The notes below the pieces were generated by a model, which saw nothing but the letters and a program-made list of their open reading frames with translations, was not told the origin of the DNA and did not search any database. Shown piece by piece: positions 1-22,075 of a stretch of 64,000 nucleotides of DNA; the stretch's first letter is position 1; every line of letters starts with the position of its first letter. This DNA is from Scenedesmus sp. ARA3. Lineage: Eukaryota; Chlorophyta; Chlorophyceae; Sphaeropleales; Scenedesmaceae. The stretch lies in contig RWJK01001889.1 in assembly GCA_004335835.1 (NCBI GenBank), positions 102,121 to 166,120 of the forward strand, read 5' to 3'. The translations under genes were made by a program, and so were the position numbers.

Positions 1-431
1 TCTGCCCTCCTGCTGCCCCTGCTGCTGCTGCTGCTGCTTTGCTCCTGCTGCGGCTCCTGGTTGGCGCTGCTGCTGCTGCTGCCGTCTTCAGGCAGCCCTC
101 CCGCCTGGCTGTCAGCCAGCAGCTGCAGCGCATACTGCTCCACATCACCTCTCGGTGCTGGCTCGTCATCTACCACGTCAATAACATCGACGTAACGGCT
201 GCCGACCTGCAGCCCTGGCCAAGTGAAACCCTGCCCACCCTCTTCCTGCTGCTGCTGCTGCTGCTGCAAAGGGGTTTCAAATGTGCCGGCTGGTAGTGTT
301 GTGCTGCTTACCAAGCTCCTGCGCTGCATGTCAGCCAGCACTGCTTGAGCGACATCGGCCACATGGCAGCGGGAGGTGAAGCGCTGCTGCCCGCGCCGTG
401 CTGCACTGCTGTTAGGCTTGGCCTGTGGGGC

Positions 432-481
<50 letters not shown>

Positions 482-2200
482 GGCAGGGGCGGCAGCAGCA
501 GCAGCAGCGCCAGGGGTGGCAGCATAGGCAGCGGCAGGGGCGGCGGCAGCAGCGCGCACGCTGAGAACCCTGCCAGGCGATGCATGCCTGTGAGCTGCAG
601 CATGCTGCTGTCTGGGAGGTTGGCAGTGCGCAAGCACAGCGCAGCAGACAGACAGCCGGGGCAGAGCTTGTGGAATTGAAAATGTCCAGCAACGCCTCCT
701 GTGTTAACAGAGGCAGCACTATTGGCCGCATGTTGCCTGTTGCTGCTGCTGCTACTTCTGCTGCTCCTGCTGCTGCTCACCTGCGTCTGCAGGTTGTGCA
801 GCACGCTCCTGCGAGGGCCGTAGATGCCTGCAAGACAGCAAGAAACCAGAGGCAGCATGTCCTTGGAGGATTTTTGCTGATCCAATTGGTAGAACACAAG
901 TTAGCAGCCAAATGTTTGTGGCGCAGACAAAGCTCAAGCATTCCTGCTCACACTGCGGGCAGCTGCTTGGCTGATCAGCATCAGGCAGGGCGGGAGTGTG
1001 ACACCAACAGCCGTGCAGCAACCCAATCCAAAACCAACAAAACACTCTGTCAATGGGCAACGCATGTCAAGGCAGTCCATGTTCCTCACACCACCCCAAC
1101 ACGAGGAGTAGCGTGGTGGCAACACGAGCATGGCAGGCCAACACCACCCCAAACATCCAAGCTGCCAACCGCAATGCCACACCAACGAAGCGCTTGAATA
1201 GATTACATATAACCAAACCACACCAGCTCATACACCAGCACATAGCGCCCCGCGCACCTCCAAGCCTAAAGATGGTCAGTGGCAGCTGCAGCTGTGCCGC
1301 CAGTGCCGCCCAGGCTGCCTCTGCCTCCAGGCGCACCAGCCCACGGCCTGTGGCAGTGCGCGGCTCACAGCTGGCGGCGGGGCATTTCGTTTTATTGTTG
1401 AGGGTGTGCAGGTGGCAGCAGGACAAGAGTAGTGAGAAAAAGGTAGAGGAGGATGCTTGGGGAGGGCGATCGGAGTGCTCTATTGCTGCATGAAGGAAGG
1501 AAGCAAGCCAGCGCAGCTGCAACTTGCATATGATATGCATGTGTTGACACATGGTGCACAGGCGCCTAGGCTCTCAAATGACAAAAGGGGTGAAGAAAAA
1601 CGACGGGCTGCCTCTGGTCTGTTGCGTGCTGCACTGCCAGCGCACCTCTCATCTACCCAGGCACCCTGCCAGTCGCCGTACACACCTGCAAGCGTCACTC
1701 AGCGCAGCGCAGCACAGCATAGTACAGTCAGCACCACAGAACAGCAGCACAGCACAGCAAAAACCAGCGTGAACGCAGCACGTCGCGATCGGGTCACAGC
1801 ATGCCCAGCACAATCAGACACACACCAACTCTCACGACAGTGCAGCATGCAGCACAGCAGCAGCAAGTTGCCGTGCATACAAGGCTGGTCATGCACAACG
1901 CCTCTGCGAGCTGCTGGAGCTCTGTGTGAGGGGTAAATGCCGACTGGCTTGAACTGCTTCATCAACAAATTACACTTGCTTGCTGTAAGTGCTGTTACAT
2001 CTACAGCCAAATATAGCCAACTTTAGCCAAAACTAGCATGGGGCTTGTCAGAGCCTAGCTGCACCACACGCTGAGGGTCCGGGCGCCGGCCCTCTGCTGG
2101 CCAGCAGCATGCGAGATTGAGGTGCTTGTGTCACTGCAGCCAGGCTTTCCATGGAGCTGGCTCGGCCAAATTTATTACAGCAGCATTACACGCCACCAAT

Positions 2201-2240
<40 letters not shown>

Positions 2241-3118
2241 CCTGTGCTGCTGAGGTAGCCCAGCCCCCTGATCTGGCAGCCAGGGGCGGCAGCAGCCTCC
2301 CTCAGCGCGCGGTGCTGCGCCTGCAGCACCTGAAAGGCGGGAAAATAACAGTTGAACATCACAGCACAGCATGCACACACATAGCGGAGTGGGGTTGGGC
2401 TCACTGATTGTGTGCAGGTGCATCTGCCGCGGTGCTGCGCCTGCAGCACCTGCATGATGGAGAGGATGCATCCATCGCAGCATGCACAGGTGTACACGTA
2501 GCAGAGTAAAGTGCGGATTGTGTTCGAGTGCGAAGGGCTGTGCCACTGGTTCTGCTGTTGTGTAGTTAACAGCCAGCACCTCCAACAAGTTGCCGGTATA
2601 ATGAGTGGCGGCAGATTGCTTCTAGTTGCACCGCTACAGATACGGATCTACAGGATCACAGTGCACATGGTCTGCTGTTGGGTTGGGAAACAAATCAAAC
2701 TCACTGGGTCGTACAGCTTGGCGGCCACAGGCGGTATGCTGGTCACCACATAGGTTGCTTGCTGCAGTGCCTGCATCCCGTCATCACTGCAGATTGGCAG
2801 TACACCAAAGTCACCGCAGAGTTAGCTTAGTTGGACATGTACAGACACTGCGTGCAGCAGAAGCTGTGAGCTGCTCAGCCACTTGCTGCACATTGAAGCA
2901 TTATATCTTCAGCATGCTGTGAGTAAATAATGCAGCAAGCCTTACTTGAGCTGTTGCTTGCTCGCTGGGTCGAACAGCAGCAGCTTGTGGGTATTTGAAG
3001 CCAGAGGGGCAAACTGCTGCACACGCCTGGCCGTGGATACCACGCTGATGTCCCTGCAACAGAAACATCGAGAAGATGGCAGGTGGACTCACGCTGTGCT
3101 TGTTACAACGGCAGTTGC

Positions 3119-3162
<44 letters not shown>

Positions 3163-3258
3163 GCTGCTGTTGGTCAGTACGTACCGCGCCTGCGCTTGTC
3201 TCGCAATGCCTGTCGATGTGTAACCCAGCCCAAAGTTGAAAAGGGACTGATTGGCCAT
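1..3258 (-). CDS. NAD(P)-binding SDR epimerase (YeeZ-like), 3' end outside window
   Basis: Atypical short-chain dehydrogenase of the NAD-dependent epimerase/dehydratase superfamily; substrate unknown. Nine exons were assembled on the minus strand: 3258-3185, 3053-2946, 2786-2705, 2329-2242, 1685-1646, 1370-1258, 827-781, 422-312 and 245-1. The N-terminus carries a glycine-rich Rossmann loop (FNFGLGYTSTGIARQ, about residues 7-21). Later come a strand ATYVVTSIPP, the catalytic-region segment GLGYLSSTGVYGDWQGAWVDE split across exons 4/5, then LTIFRLGG joined to IYGPRRS, then RCHVADVAQAVLADM and VVDDEPAP. This order matches bacterial and plant YeeZ-type proteins. The start ATG at 3258 puts the Rossmann loop at the expected distance. 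Intron 4 appears to use a GC donor (ACAG/GCGAGC). All phases agree. The last exon is still open at base 1, so the C-terminus is missing. Family assignment is confident; enzyme activity is not known. Confidence 0.85.
433..480 (+). repeat. (CAG)n microsatellite before an SDR 3' splice site
   Basis: An almost pure CAG tract on the plus strand, which is CTG in the sense of the SDR gene. It lies about 11 bases upstream of the exon-8 acceptor at 422, in place of an ordinary polypyrimidine tract. Confidence 0.85.
2309..2451 (-). repeat. Duplicated exon-4 acceptor region of the SDR gene
   Basis: A 20-base core at 2311-2330, the start of SDR exon 4 with its 3' splice site, recurs at 2431-2450. Similar but diverged flanking sequence gives a unit of about 120 bp. 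The second copy lies inside the preceding intron. Confidence 0.75.
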
Positions 3259-3896
3259 TGCTGCTTTGGCTTGAGTGAACGGCCTAGAGCGTCAAGCTAG
3301 CCGTGCACAAACAAAATGGGAAAGCACGCTTCGCGATGGCTGCCTGTCACCGAAAGCGCAGGTGAAATTTCCGATCAGAGTGACTAAAACACGGCTAAAG
3401 TATCAGATGACCCGCGCAACACTGCCAGCATGGCATTGAGAGCATGAACTTCACACCTGACAATGACAAGCGGTTCTGGCAAGGGTTCAGTGAGAAGCAA
3501 TAAGACACAGCAGCCATTTGCTCCCCTGCGATATATTTGGGTAGATGTTTTGGTTTTCAGTAGCGCTTTACATATGGCACTTCAGCGGGGAGTTGCTCCT
3601 GCACAGCATTTGATTATTTGGAGAAACCGCACGCTTCTGCCTTGCCTCCTCAGTCACCAAGTGTGCGGTGACAGGCCCAGCTGGCGCCAAGGAATTCATA
3701 AGTAAAAGTAGTACAGCCACAAGTGCAACTTCATCCAACATCACCTGGATGCTATTCAAACCATCACACAATGTCACACCATGTCACACCGATGGTGTGA
3801 CAAACCTCTTACACAAAGGCGCGGCAGCGCTGCACAAGCGGTGCTGACATATCCTTGCCTCTTGCTGCTGCTGTCAGTGCTGCTGGACTGCCGTTG
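3259..3896. other. Intergenic, SDR upstream / MYND downstream
   Basis: Between the SDR start (3258) and the MYND stop (3897), both minus strand. It should hold the SDR promoter and MYND 3' UTR. A short direct repeat of cacaccatgtcacaccatg type is seen near 3774-3800. No convincing ORF. Confidence 0.6.
3809..3813 (-). terminator. TGTAA poly(A) signal of the MYND gene
   Basis: TTACA on the plus strand is TGTAA on the sense strand, about 84 bases after the MYND stop. TGTAA is the usual green-algal polyadenylation signal. A five-base motif alone is weak evidence. Confidence 0.45.
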
Positions 3897-5345
3897 CTAG
3901 CAGCTCGCTGTTGCTGCTGCTGCTGCTGCTGTTGCTGCCAGCTTGGCCTTGCTCCTGCACAGCACCTTGTGCCACTTCCAGTGCTCCACCTGGCAGGCCT
4001 TGCAGCTGTACCTGGCGGCAGCAGCAGCAGCACCAGAAGAAGAACTGATAAGGACCAAGCTGCATGTGTCACATTTGCTGACTTACCACCCAAAACAACA
4101 AGCTGCAGCCACGGGGCCAGCAGCTGATGGAAAGTTCATGCAGTTCATCCTGCAACGCTTACAGAGTAGCTTATGTGGTTTTCTCTGCTACCTGTACCAG
4201 TGCTGCGTTTGAGGTGTGTCTTGCAAGTAACGCGTGTTAATGGCTTATAGTCATGGCGTTTAACCAGCAGTGTACTCTGTTTAGTAATTCTTCAAACCGA
4301 AAATGAACCAGTCTTTCACCTTGCCGCCCTGCACCTGCCACACACGCAGCCCTTGCCTCCCACCAGCAGCAGCTCACTGCGCTGCGCCAGGCTCACGCAG
4401 CCAGGGTTGTTGCAGGCGCTGCTGAGCGGGATGCAGCCCGCTACTGCCTGCGCAAAGGCGCGCAGCTGTTGCATCACACCTGCCTCCTGCAGGTTTGCCA
4501 GCTGTGGTGCTGGCTGGTTGCCAGCAGCTGCGGCTGCATCAACAAGCAGGCCACCTAGCACTCCTGCTGCTGCTGCCTGCTTGTCCGTCAGCTGCAGCAG
4601 CATGTCTGCTGGTATACCAGTCACCTCCAACTGGCCCGCCAGTTCCTCTACACAGCCCTTGCACCAGCGCACCAGAGCATAGCATGCCGGTGCCAGGGCC
4701 CCCTCAGCACCACTGGCTGCATCAGGCGTCCCACCAGATGCCTGGAACTGCTGAGGACCGCTAGCAGCGGCCTCAATGCACTCACCACCACAAACAGGCA
4801 GCGGCTCAGCAAGGCTACCCACTGTGCAGCCACCACACCATCTGCTGCAGCTGCTGCTGCTGCTGCTGTTGCTGGCTCGGCTGAGCGCGCTGCCAAGAGG
4901 CGCTGCTGCTGGCTGCCTGAGCCTGTCCGGCCGCTGCTAGAGGTGCTCACACTGCTGCTGCTGCTGCTGCATGCTTGCTTGTGCTGCGTTATCGCCCGGC
5001 TCACCAAGCAGCATGTATCGCCGACACCGCGTGCCAGACGAAGCACAGCACTCACCGCCCCTGGTGACTGCGGAGCGTTTGCGGGGCACCAAGCATTCTT
5101 GAGGCAGCTCCCTTGCAGCGCAAACAGCTGGTCCAGCAGCTGCCGCCCACCATGTTGCTGCTGCCGTGAGCCGCTTATCAGCTGGTGCAGGCATGACCGG
5201 CCCGTATCAGTCTGACTGATGCTCGCGAGGCAGCCTGCATGCATGACTGCCCCGCGCCGCTCCAGTAGCGCCTGGGGTGTGTCCAGCTCTCGGTTGTGCC
5301 TCAGTGCTGCCTCAAACGAGCACAGCAGCAGACGTGGGTTGCTGC

Positions 5346-5383
<38 letters not shown>

Positions 5384-6119
5384 CCGCAGATGGCGGCAAA
5401 GAGGGCCTGGCAGTAGTCGTTGTCATCTGCAGGCGAAGAGGAGTGATCGTGAAGGCAAAGGTCATGTCATGCACAACACTTTCATTGGTTGTGCTGTCTG
5501 TTGAGCAAACTAATTAACAGTGTGCTCGACTGCACCTGCTGTTGCATGTGTGTCCCCACATACTAAGCGGTAGTATCGCATGTGCATCATCACACACCCC
5601 AACAGATCCGCAACAGTACTGTGACTAGCCATGGCATCTATGGTTGCTGGGGTGGTGAGCGCTGCAACAACAGGCTGTGGATGCTGTGCTCATCGTGAAT
5701 TCTGTCTAAAACCTTGCAACCCCTTCACCGCATGAATGCACCATAGCTTGAGAACAATGTAACACGTCTGCATATTTGGCTGAGCCACCTGCATGCCCAC
5801 TCACCGCATCTTGCAAGCAGCAGCAGCAGCAGATTGGCCAAGGCACGATCAAGACATCTTCCAGCGTTGGCATTCTCACCAGCGCAGCTGGCTGGGTCAG
5901 CCGGCACCTGCTGCAGGTGTGGCAGCAGCTGCAGCAGCAGCGGCTGCAGCAGGCTCTGCTTCATTGAGATCATTAAGATGCCACGATCAAACCGCAGCAG
6001 CTCCAGCAGCGCGGACAGGCTAGACCACTTGAACTGGATGCTGCTGGCCAGAACTGCAGACTGCACTATGACCAGGGCCCACCGCGGCAGCAGGCCACCA
6101 AAGAAGCCCTGCGCCTGCA

Positions 6120-6156
<37 letters not shown>

Positions 6157-7004
6157 AGCAGTGGTGCAGCTGCTTTGGCAGCTGTGCATGCTGCTGAAAG
6201 TTGGCTGAGCACCACCAGCATTCGTACTGCTACCAGCACTGCGGCTGCTGTTGCTGCCGCTGCTGCCACTGTCAAGCACTGGCAGTGCATTTTTGGCCTG
6301 ATACTCCAGGGTTATGTTGATCAGCCGTACTGCGAGTTCTGTGCAGCTATCAGCCTTAGCAAGGACAGCAGCCAGGGCAGCTGGGGATGCCAGCACCTGC
6401 TGCAGCTGAGGAAAGCCGGCCGCCTGCAGCAGCTGCGCTGTTGAACTGTTGCCGGCATGCCCACTGGCCCATGATGCTGCTGCTGCTGCTGCTGCTGCTG
6501 CCTGCCGCTGTGAATCGACAGCCCTGGTGCTCTGAGTACCGCCACCACTGCTGCGGCTGCTGCTGCTGCGGCGGCGGCACAGCAGGCATGCCAACTGCTG
6601 CACGCGCAGAGCTTGCGCAGCAGCAAGCAGCCGCAGCAGCTCCGTTGACCGCAGCAGCTGCTTTGTTGGTGGGCCCTGGCTGTCCTGATCATTGACCTGA
6701 GGATGCACCGCAGCATCTAGCGCCCTGCTACCCAAAGAAGAGCAGCTAACCTCTGCGATCAGGCCGCTGCACACCTGCATGGTTACGTTGATTGGCCACA
6801 GGATGTCTTCCTGGCGCGCTGCTTTGACCAGCACTGCTACAGACAGCCGGACAGCCGGTAGGGCAGCTCGACAGAGCCCGCTGCTGCAACTGAGCCAGCT
6901 GTGGCAGTAGCTGCTGCTGCCGCTGCTGCTCTCTGGCCATTCCTGTGCCAAGACATCCAGCAACTTCAGCAGAGCCACTGCTAGCTCCATCACAGCGCTG
7001 GCAA

Positions 7005-7039
<35 letters not shown>

Positions 7040-7798
7040 AGCAGCTCAAACATGTGTGCTGCTGAGCCGTATGCAGCAGGCAGAGTTGTCAGCAGCCCTG
7101 CACAGCAGCATTGACACCGCGCAGCAAGGAAGTGGTCAGTCTGTGTGTGGAGGCTGCCAGACAGCTACAAGAGCGTTGCTGTCAACAGCGTATGTCTCCT
7201 TGCCACCAGCTGCTGCACCCTGTGTGATGTGCAAATGCAACCCTGCATGGCTGCAAGATGCAGTGATCTGCTGCCAGTGCAGACAGCCGGCTGCTGTGGG
7301 GTTTGCCAGAGACGCATCAGGCGAATAATCAGATGCAATAATAATCAGATGCAATTGCTCCCCACAACAACTCCATGCAGCTGCAGTTGCGCTGTGATGC
7401 ATACCTGCTGACTGTGCCGCCACAGCAACTTCCACCTGCACACGCCTGGTGTCGCTGGCGGTATATAAGACGGCCATGGCTGCTGCTGCCTCACAACACC
7501 GTGCTATGCACAGCAGCCCCTGCCTGTTTGCTGCCAGGCTGCAGTAGCTGCTTTCTTGAGTAACCAAAGCTAAGCCTCTGCTAGCTGCTGCAGCCGCACT
7601 CTTGAACAGTGCTAGCTTATCGATCGAGCTGCTGGCAGCCACTTTCAAGCCGAGCCGCTGTTCACCCCGCTGCTCAACGACTGGCAAAGCTTTGTACAGC
7701 CTCGGCTGCAGCTTGCAGAACACATGCATGTCGCCCCCTGCCAGATCCTTGAATAATTTGCAGACTTCTGCATACGATACAACTTGGAGGTGTTGCAT
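3897..7798 (-). CDS. MYND-type zinc-finger protein
   Basis: Large protein of unknown function with a C-terminal MYND zinc finger, a protein-interaction domain. Exons: 7798-7405, 7097-5805, 5426-5056, 4983-4786, 4750-4320, 4011-3897; spliced length 2802 nt (933 aa), all phases consistent. The finger is split across the last two exons: CNNPGC, then CVCGRCRAAR joined to YSCKACQVEHWKWHKVLC, giving the paired C-x2-C and terminal H/C ligands. The body is helical and leucine/alanine-rich, interrupted by Q, A and S runs from in-frame CAG repeats (near 7005-7040, 6477-6501, 6118-6153 and 5337-5390). ATG 7798 is the first in-frame ATG; the ORF extends upstream only from a non-ATG codon. The intron 4785-4751 is only 35 nt, so a frameshift error there is possible. 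Sphaeroplealean algae have many such MYND proteins (from memory). No enzymatic SET domain is visible. Confidence 0.75.
7005..7040 (+). repeat. Exonic triplet repeat encoding polyglutamine
   Basis: CTG repeat on plus; read as CAG on the minus strand it encodes a run of about 11 glutamines in exon 2 of the MYND protein. Sister exonic tracts lie at 6118-6153 (Q) and 5337-5390 (S). Confidence 0.85.
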
Positions 7799-9155
7799 GT
7801 TGCCGCAGCTGCCGTGTGAAAGGGCCCCGCGTTCAAACTTTTTCAAAAGTGATCAGGCGTGCAGGAGATTGCTGTATGCTCAGAAGACAAGTAAAAACGC
7901 GCGCTAAAGCCTGCAAAGTCACTCCAGCATGTGCACGTCTGTGTGGTTTGCACTGTCAACGCGATCACTGCCAATCTGTCATAACAACTGGAGCCCCAAA
8001 CCTTGGACTGGCATCCTGCGCGTTGAACTGGTGAGACAACACCAATTGTGGAGAAGAGGCTCGCAGGAGAGCAAATTAAGCCGGCATGTGGTTTTAGCAG
8101 CAACAGCCCCTGTTTGCAGCAACCATGCTGGCCTCATGCTGCTCATTCAAGGTCCTTTAGGGTGCTCTGCATCTGTGAGCCTTGTTTTCATGGAATACGA
8201 ACCAAAGTCATAACCATATACGTCCGATCAGTCTTCGCTGTAGAGAAACTTATGCAGCACGTGCACGCATGTCGAGACTGGCACAGCTGCTTTCGCACAG
8301 CACGTGATTCATCCAACAGCAGAGGCATGCAGAACAACATCGTGGCCGGGACGTATGCTGCTGCACCACATGCTGCTGCCAGCAACATTGTAGCACCATC
8401 ACCTACTTTGAAAGCTTGTCGATCTGTTATATACTGGCAGTCCAACAGTGCTGGCACGCAAAGAGCTGGCCAGCGTTAGCAGGTGCAGCTGAGTGCAGCA
8501 TGCTGTCTTGTAGCCGCTATGTGGCACATGACAATGCCTGATGGAATGCGGTGCCAGCTTCTCCAGTGTTGGAGGATAGCTGATAAATGTCATCTGGATG
8601 TCCACCTGAGCCTGAACACTATTTGGTTCGCACTGCAGCTGCGTACATGCTCTATCTCTGGCTGAGGAGATAGCTCTGGCTTTGCACCGGGTGCACTTGG
8701 GACTCCCCCGGTGACTTTGACCAGAGTACTTCATTTGCGACTTTTTCGCATCGTACCCATCAGGCTGATCTTCGCAGAAGTAATATGATGCACACATCGA
8801 ATTGCGGCGTAACTGCCCGTGAGACCTGCTGGCGTCGCTGCCAATCTGCACCTCGGCTCGACCCGTATCACCGTTCCATATTCCGACCTGCTCAGCAGAG
8901 CAATTGCAGCAATATATGTAACCACCAACATAGATTGTAACTTTTTGGCAGCTGTGGTGTTGTTCCCAGTCGTAAGGGGCGAAGGCACTGCACTCGGTAC
9001 ACGCCCTTGGCACGCTCGTCACAATACCTCTGACAGCACCAGCCATATTAGTAAGCACTTCGATGCTCTCGTTGTGCCTTTGATATAAGCGAGAGGTTGC
9101 AGGCTGCCGTGTTGGTCAGATCGGCTTTGGGCGCGCAACTGATCGGCCAATCAAC
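7799..9155. other. Divergent intergenic region, MYND / subtilase
   Basis: Separates the MYND start (minus) from the subtilase start (plus). It is poorer in CAG repeats than its surroundings. The only candidate gene is the minus-strand ORF at 8399-9046, listed separately. Confidence 0.5.
8399..9046 (-). CDS. Doubtful cysteine-rich hypothetical ORF
   Basis: An uninterrupted 216-codon frame from ATG 9046 to a stop at 8399, unusually long here for a frame not made of triplet repeats. It has scattered cysteine pairs (ACTEC, YCCNC, PKCTRC) but no family I recognise and no signal peptide or membrane segment. It lies 110 bp from the divergent subtilase start. It may be a real small gene, a degraded mobile-element fragment or chance. 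Confidence 0.22.
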   Translation of the reverse strand: MAGAVRGIVTSVPRACTECSAFAPYDWEQHHSCQKVTIYVGGYIYCCNCSAEQVGIWNGDTGRAEVQIGSDASRSHGQLRRNSMCASYYFCEDQPDGYDAKKSQMKYSGQSHRGSPKCTRCKARAISSARDRACTQLQCEPNSVQAQVDIQMTFISYPPTLEKLAPHSIRHCHVPHSGYKTACCTQLHLLTLASSLRASTVGLPVYNRSTSFQSR

Positions 9156-15784
<6,629 letters not shown>

Positions 15785-17313
15785 AGCTGGCATGGGGTCT
15801 GTCACGCTTTTACAGGAAAAGTGGCATTCTGTATATCACCTTGAGGTTCAGTCTTGTGGAAGAGCAGGGTTTAGCGTGCCAGTCAAGGCTTGCAGAAAGC
15901 TGGTGATGGGCATATGCATGCTGTCTCTTGGGATGCCAGTGGATCAGGTCAGAGCGGTGAGGCAGGTCCCAGCCTGCTTTCATGTGTCCTTGTGTCCACA
16001 CTATGAAACTGGTTGATTCAACTGCTGGCGTTGATGGCCTATGCGTTTGCTGGGGATACCGACTTGCATACATTACATTACATTACATTACATGCTCCAC
16101 TCAACGAGGAGCTGCACAAACAGCTGCACGTTTTGTTCCTGCTTGCAGCGTTGGCTGCCTTGGAGAACTCCACAATTTGCTGAACCTGTTGACCGCATTG
16201 CGGTGGTGTATCATCAATTTGAATATGCATTCAGCGTGTTTTGTATAATGTCAGGTTCGCTGCAGGCCACATGACTGCGCTGCGGCCAGTGTTGGCTGTG
16301 CACAGGTTCAGCTGCCATTGGAAATTGGTGGGCCCAAGTTCTATGCATACCACATGGGTCGTGTCTGATTTTGCAAAACTGCAGCTCAATTGCAGTGCAT
16401 GCAAACTGTTACACTGTAACCGGGGCGTGTACATCTGGCGCAAAGCACTGCATAATGTCACTGTGTGCTGCAGTGCTGCACTGCACGACCCCTTCCTGGT
16501 CAAACGCTGCGCCCCTTGCTTATGATGATGAAACGCTGCGCCACGCATCTGACACAAGTACCATGACAGGCAAAGGTGCATACAATAAAAGCACGAAACG
16601 GCCTTTCACCAAAACCAGGAACCAAGTGTTGCACAGCACGTTGGTTTGCAACCAAGCACTACGAAATTGCAGTCATGTACATGTGCTGGCCATCTCGCCT
16701 TGCAAAGTGATGCCGCAACTGCTGAGATAACAGAGCAACCGGGGCATTACAGCCACTAAAAAAAGCGCTGCATGCTTTCATTGATTCTTCAAGCTGGATT
16801 CACTGCAGAGCGCAGCTGCAGCCAAGCTATGGTCGTGAATGACGTCAGCAATAACCCAGCAGAGCGGAGGGGATGTCTCCGAGGTGCCAAAATGCCGCTC
16901 TGTTTAGCCGCCTTGAGCGCAACCCCAACACATATGTGTCTTTAGGTGACACGCTGTATGCAGTGGCCGACAATCAGGCACAAATAACATCAATTGCATC
17001 CCAGCTGCATCTGCAGCAGTCAATCATGCAGCAATGGCTGCAGGCGAAGCACAGTGACCACTCACAAGCCCAATCAGCACTCAGAACCAGGTGCGGCAGC
17101 GCAGCGGCTGTCAAGGACAGCTGTAGCACTTTTCCAACTCACTGCTGCTGCTTGCCTTATATCTAAAGGCGCTCACTCAAGAAGTACATGTCACAAATCC
17201 GCTGCCACGAAGGTGGAAGCTGCTGGAGTTTGGGGACAAGCTGGACGCCCTGCTCAAGATGGGGGTTGCCTGGCCTGATACAACCATTATAATCAGGGTT
17301 GAGGCCTCATGCC
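15785..17313. other. Convergent intergenic region, subtilase / OPR
   Basis: Holds the 3' ends of two convergent genes. No supported ORF. The dispersed (ATTAC)n element is at 16066-16115. A TGTAA occurs at about 16406, but it is too far from the subtilase stop to assign. Confidence 0.6.
16066..16115 (+). repeat. Second copy of (ATTAC)n + GCTCCACTCAACGAGGAGC element
   Basis: Short pentamer run followed by a tail that is a near palindrome (GCTCC...GGAGC). Both pentamer and tail match the subtilase intron-10 copy about 2.2 kb upstream, which points to a dispersed element rather than independent slippage. Confidence 0.7.
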
Positions 17314-21979
<4,666 letters not shown>

Positions 21980-22028
21980 CTGCAGAGGCTGCTGCTGCAC
22001 TGCCACTGCGGCGCGGACCCTGCGATAT

Positions 22029-22075
<47 letters not shown>

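Noticed and set aside
308..897. Overlapping ORFs with long A, L, Q and S runs on both strands
   Set aside because: They are the six-frame readings of a (CAG)n tract in an SDR intron. The supported exons there (422-312, 827-781) lie in other frames.
2186..2241. Poly-glutamine extension of SDR exon 4
   Set aside because: The conserved STGVYGDW motif requires splicing at 2242; the CAG run follows the donor and is intronic.
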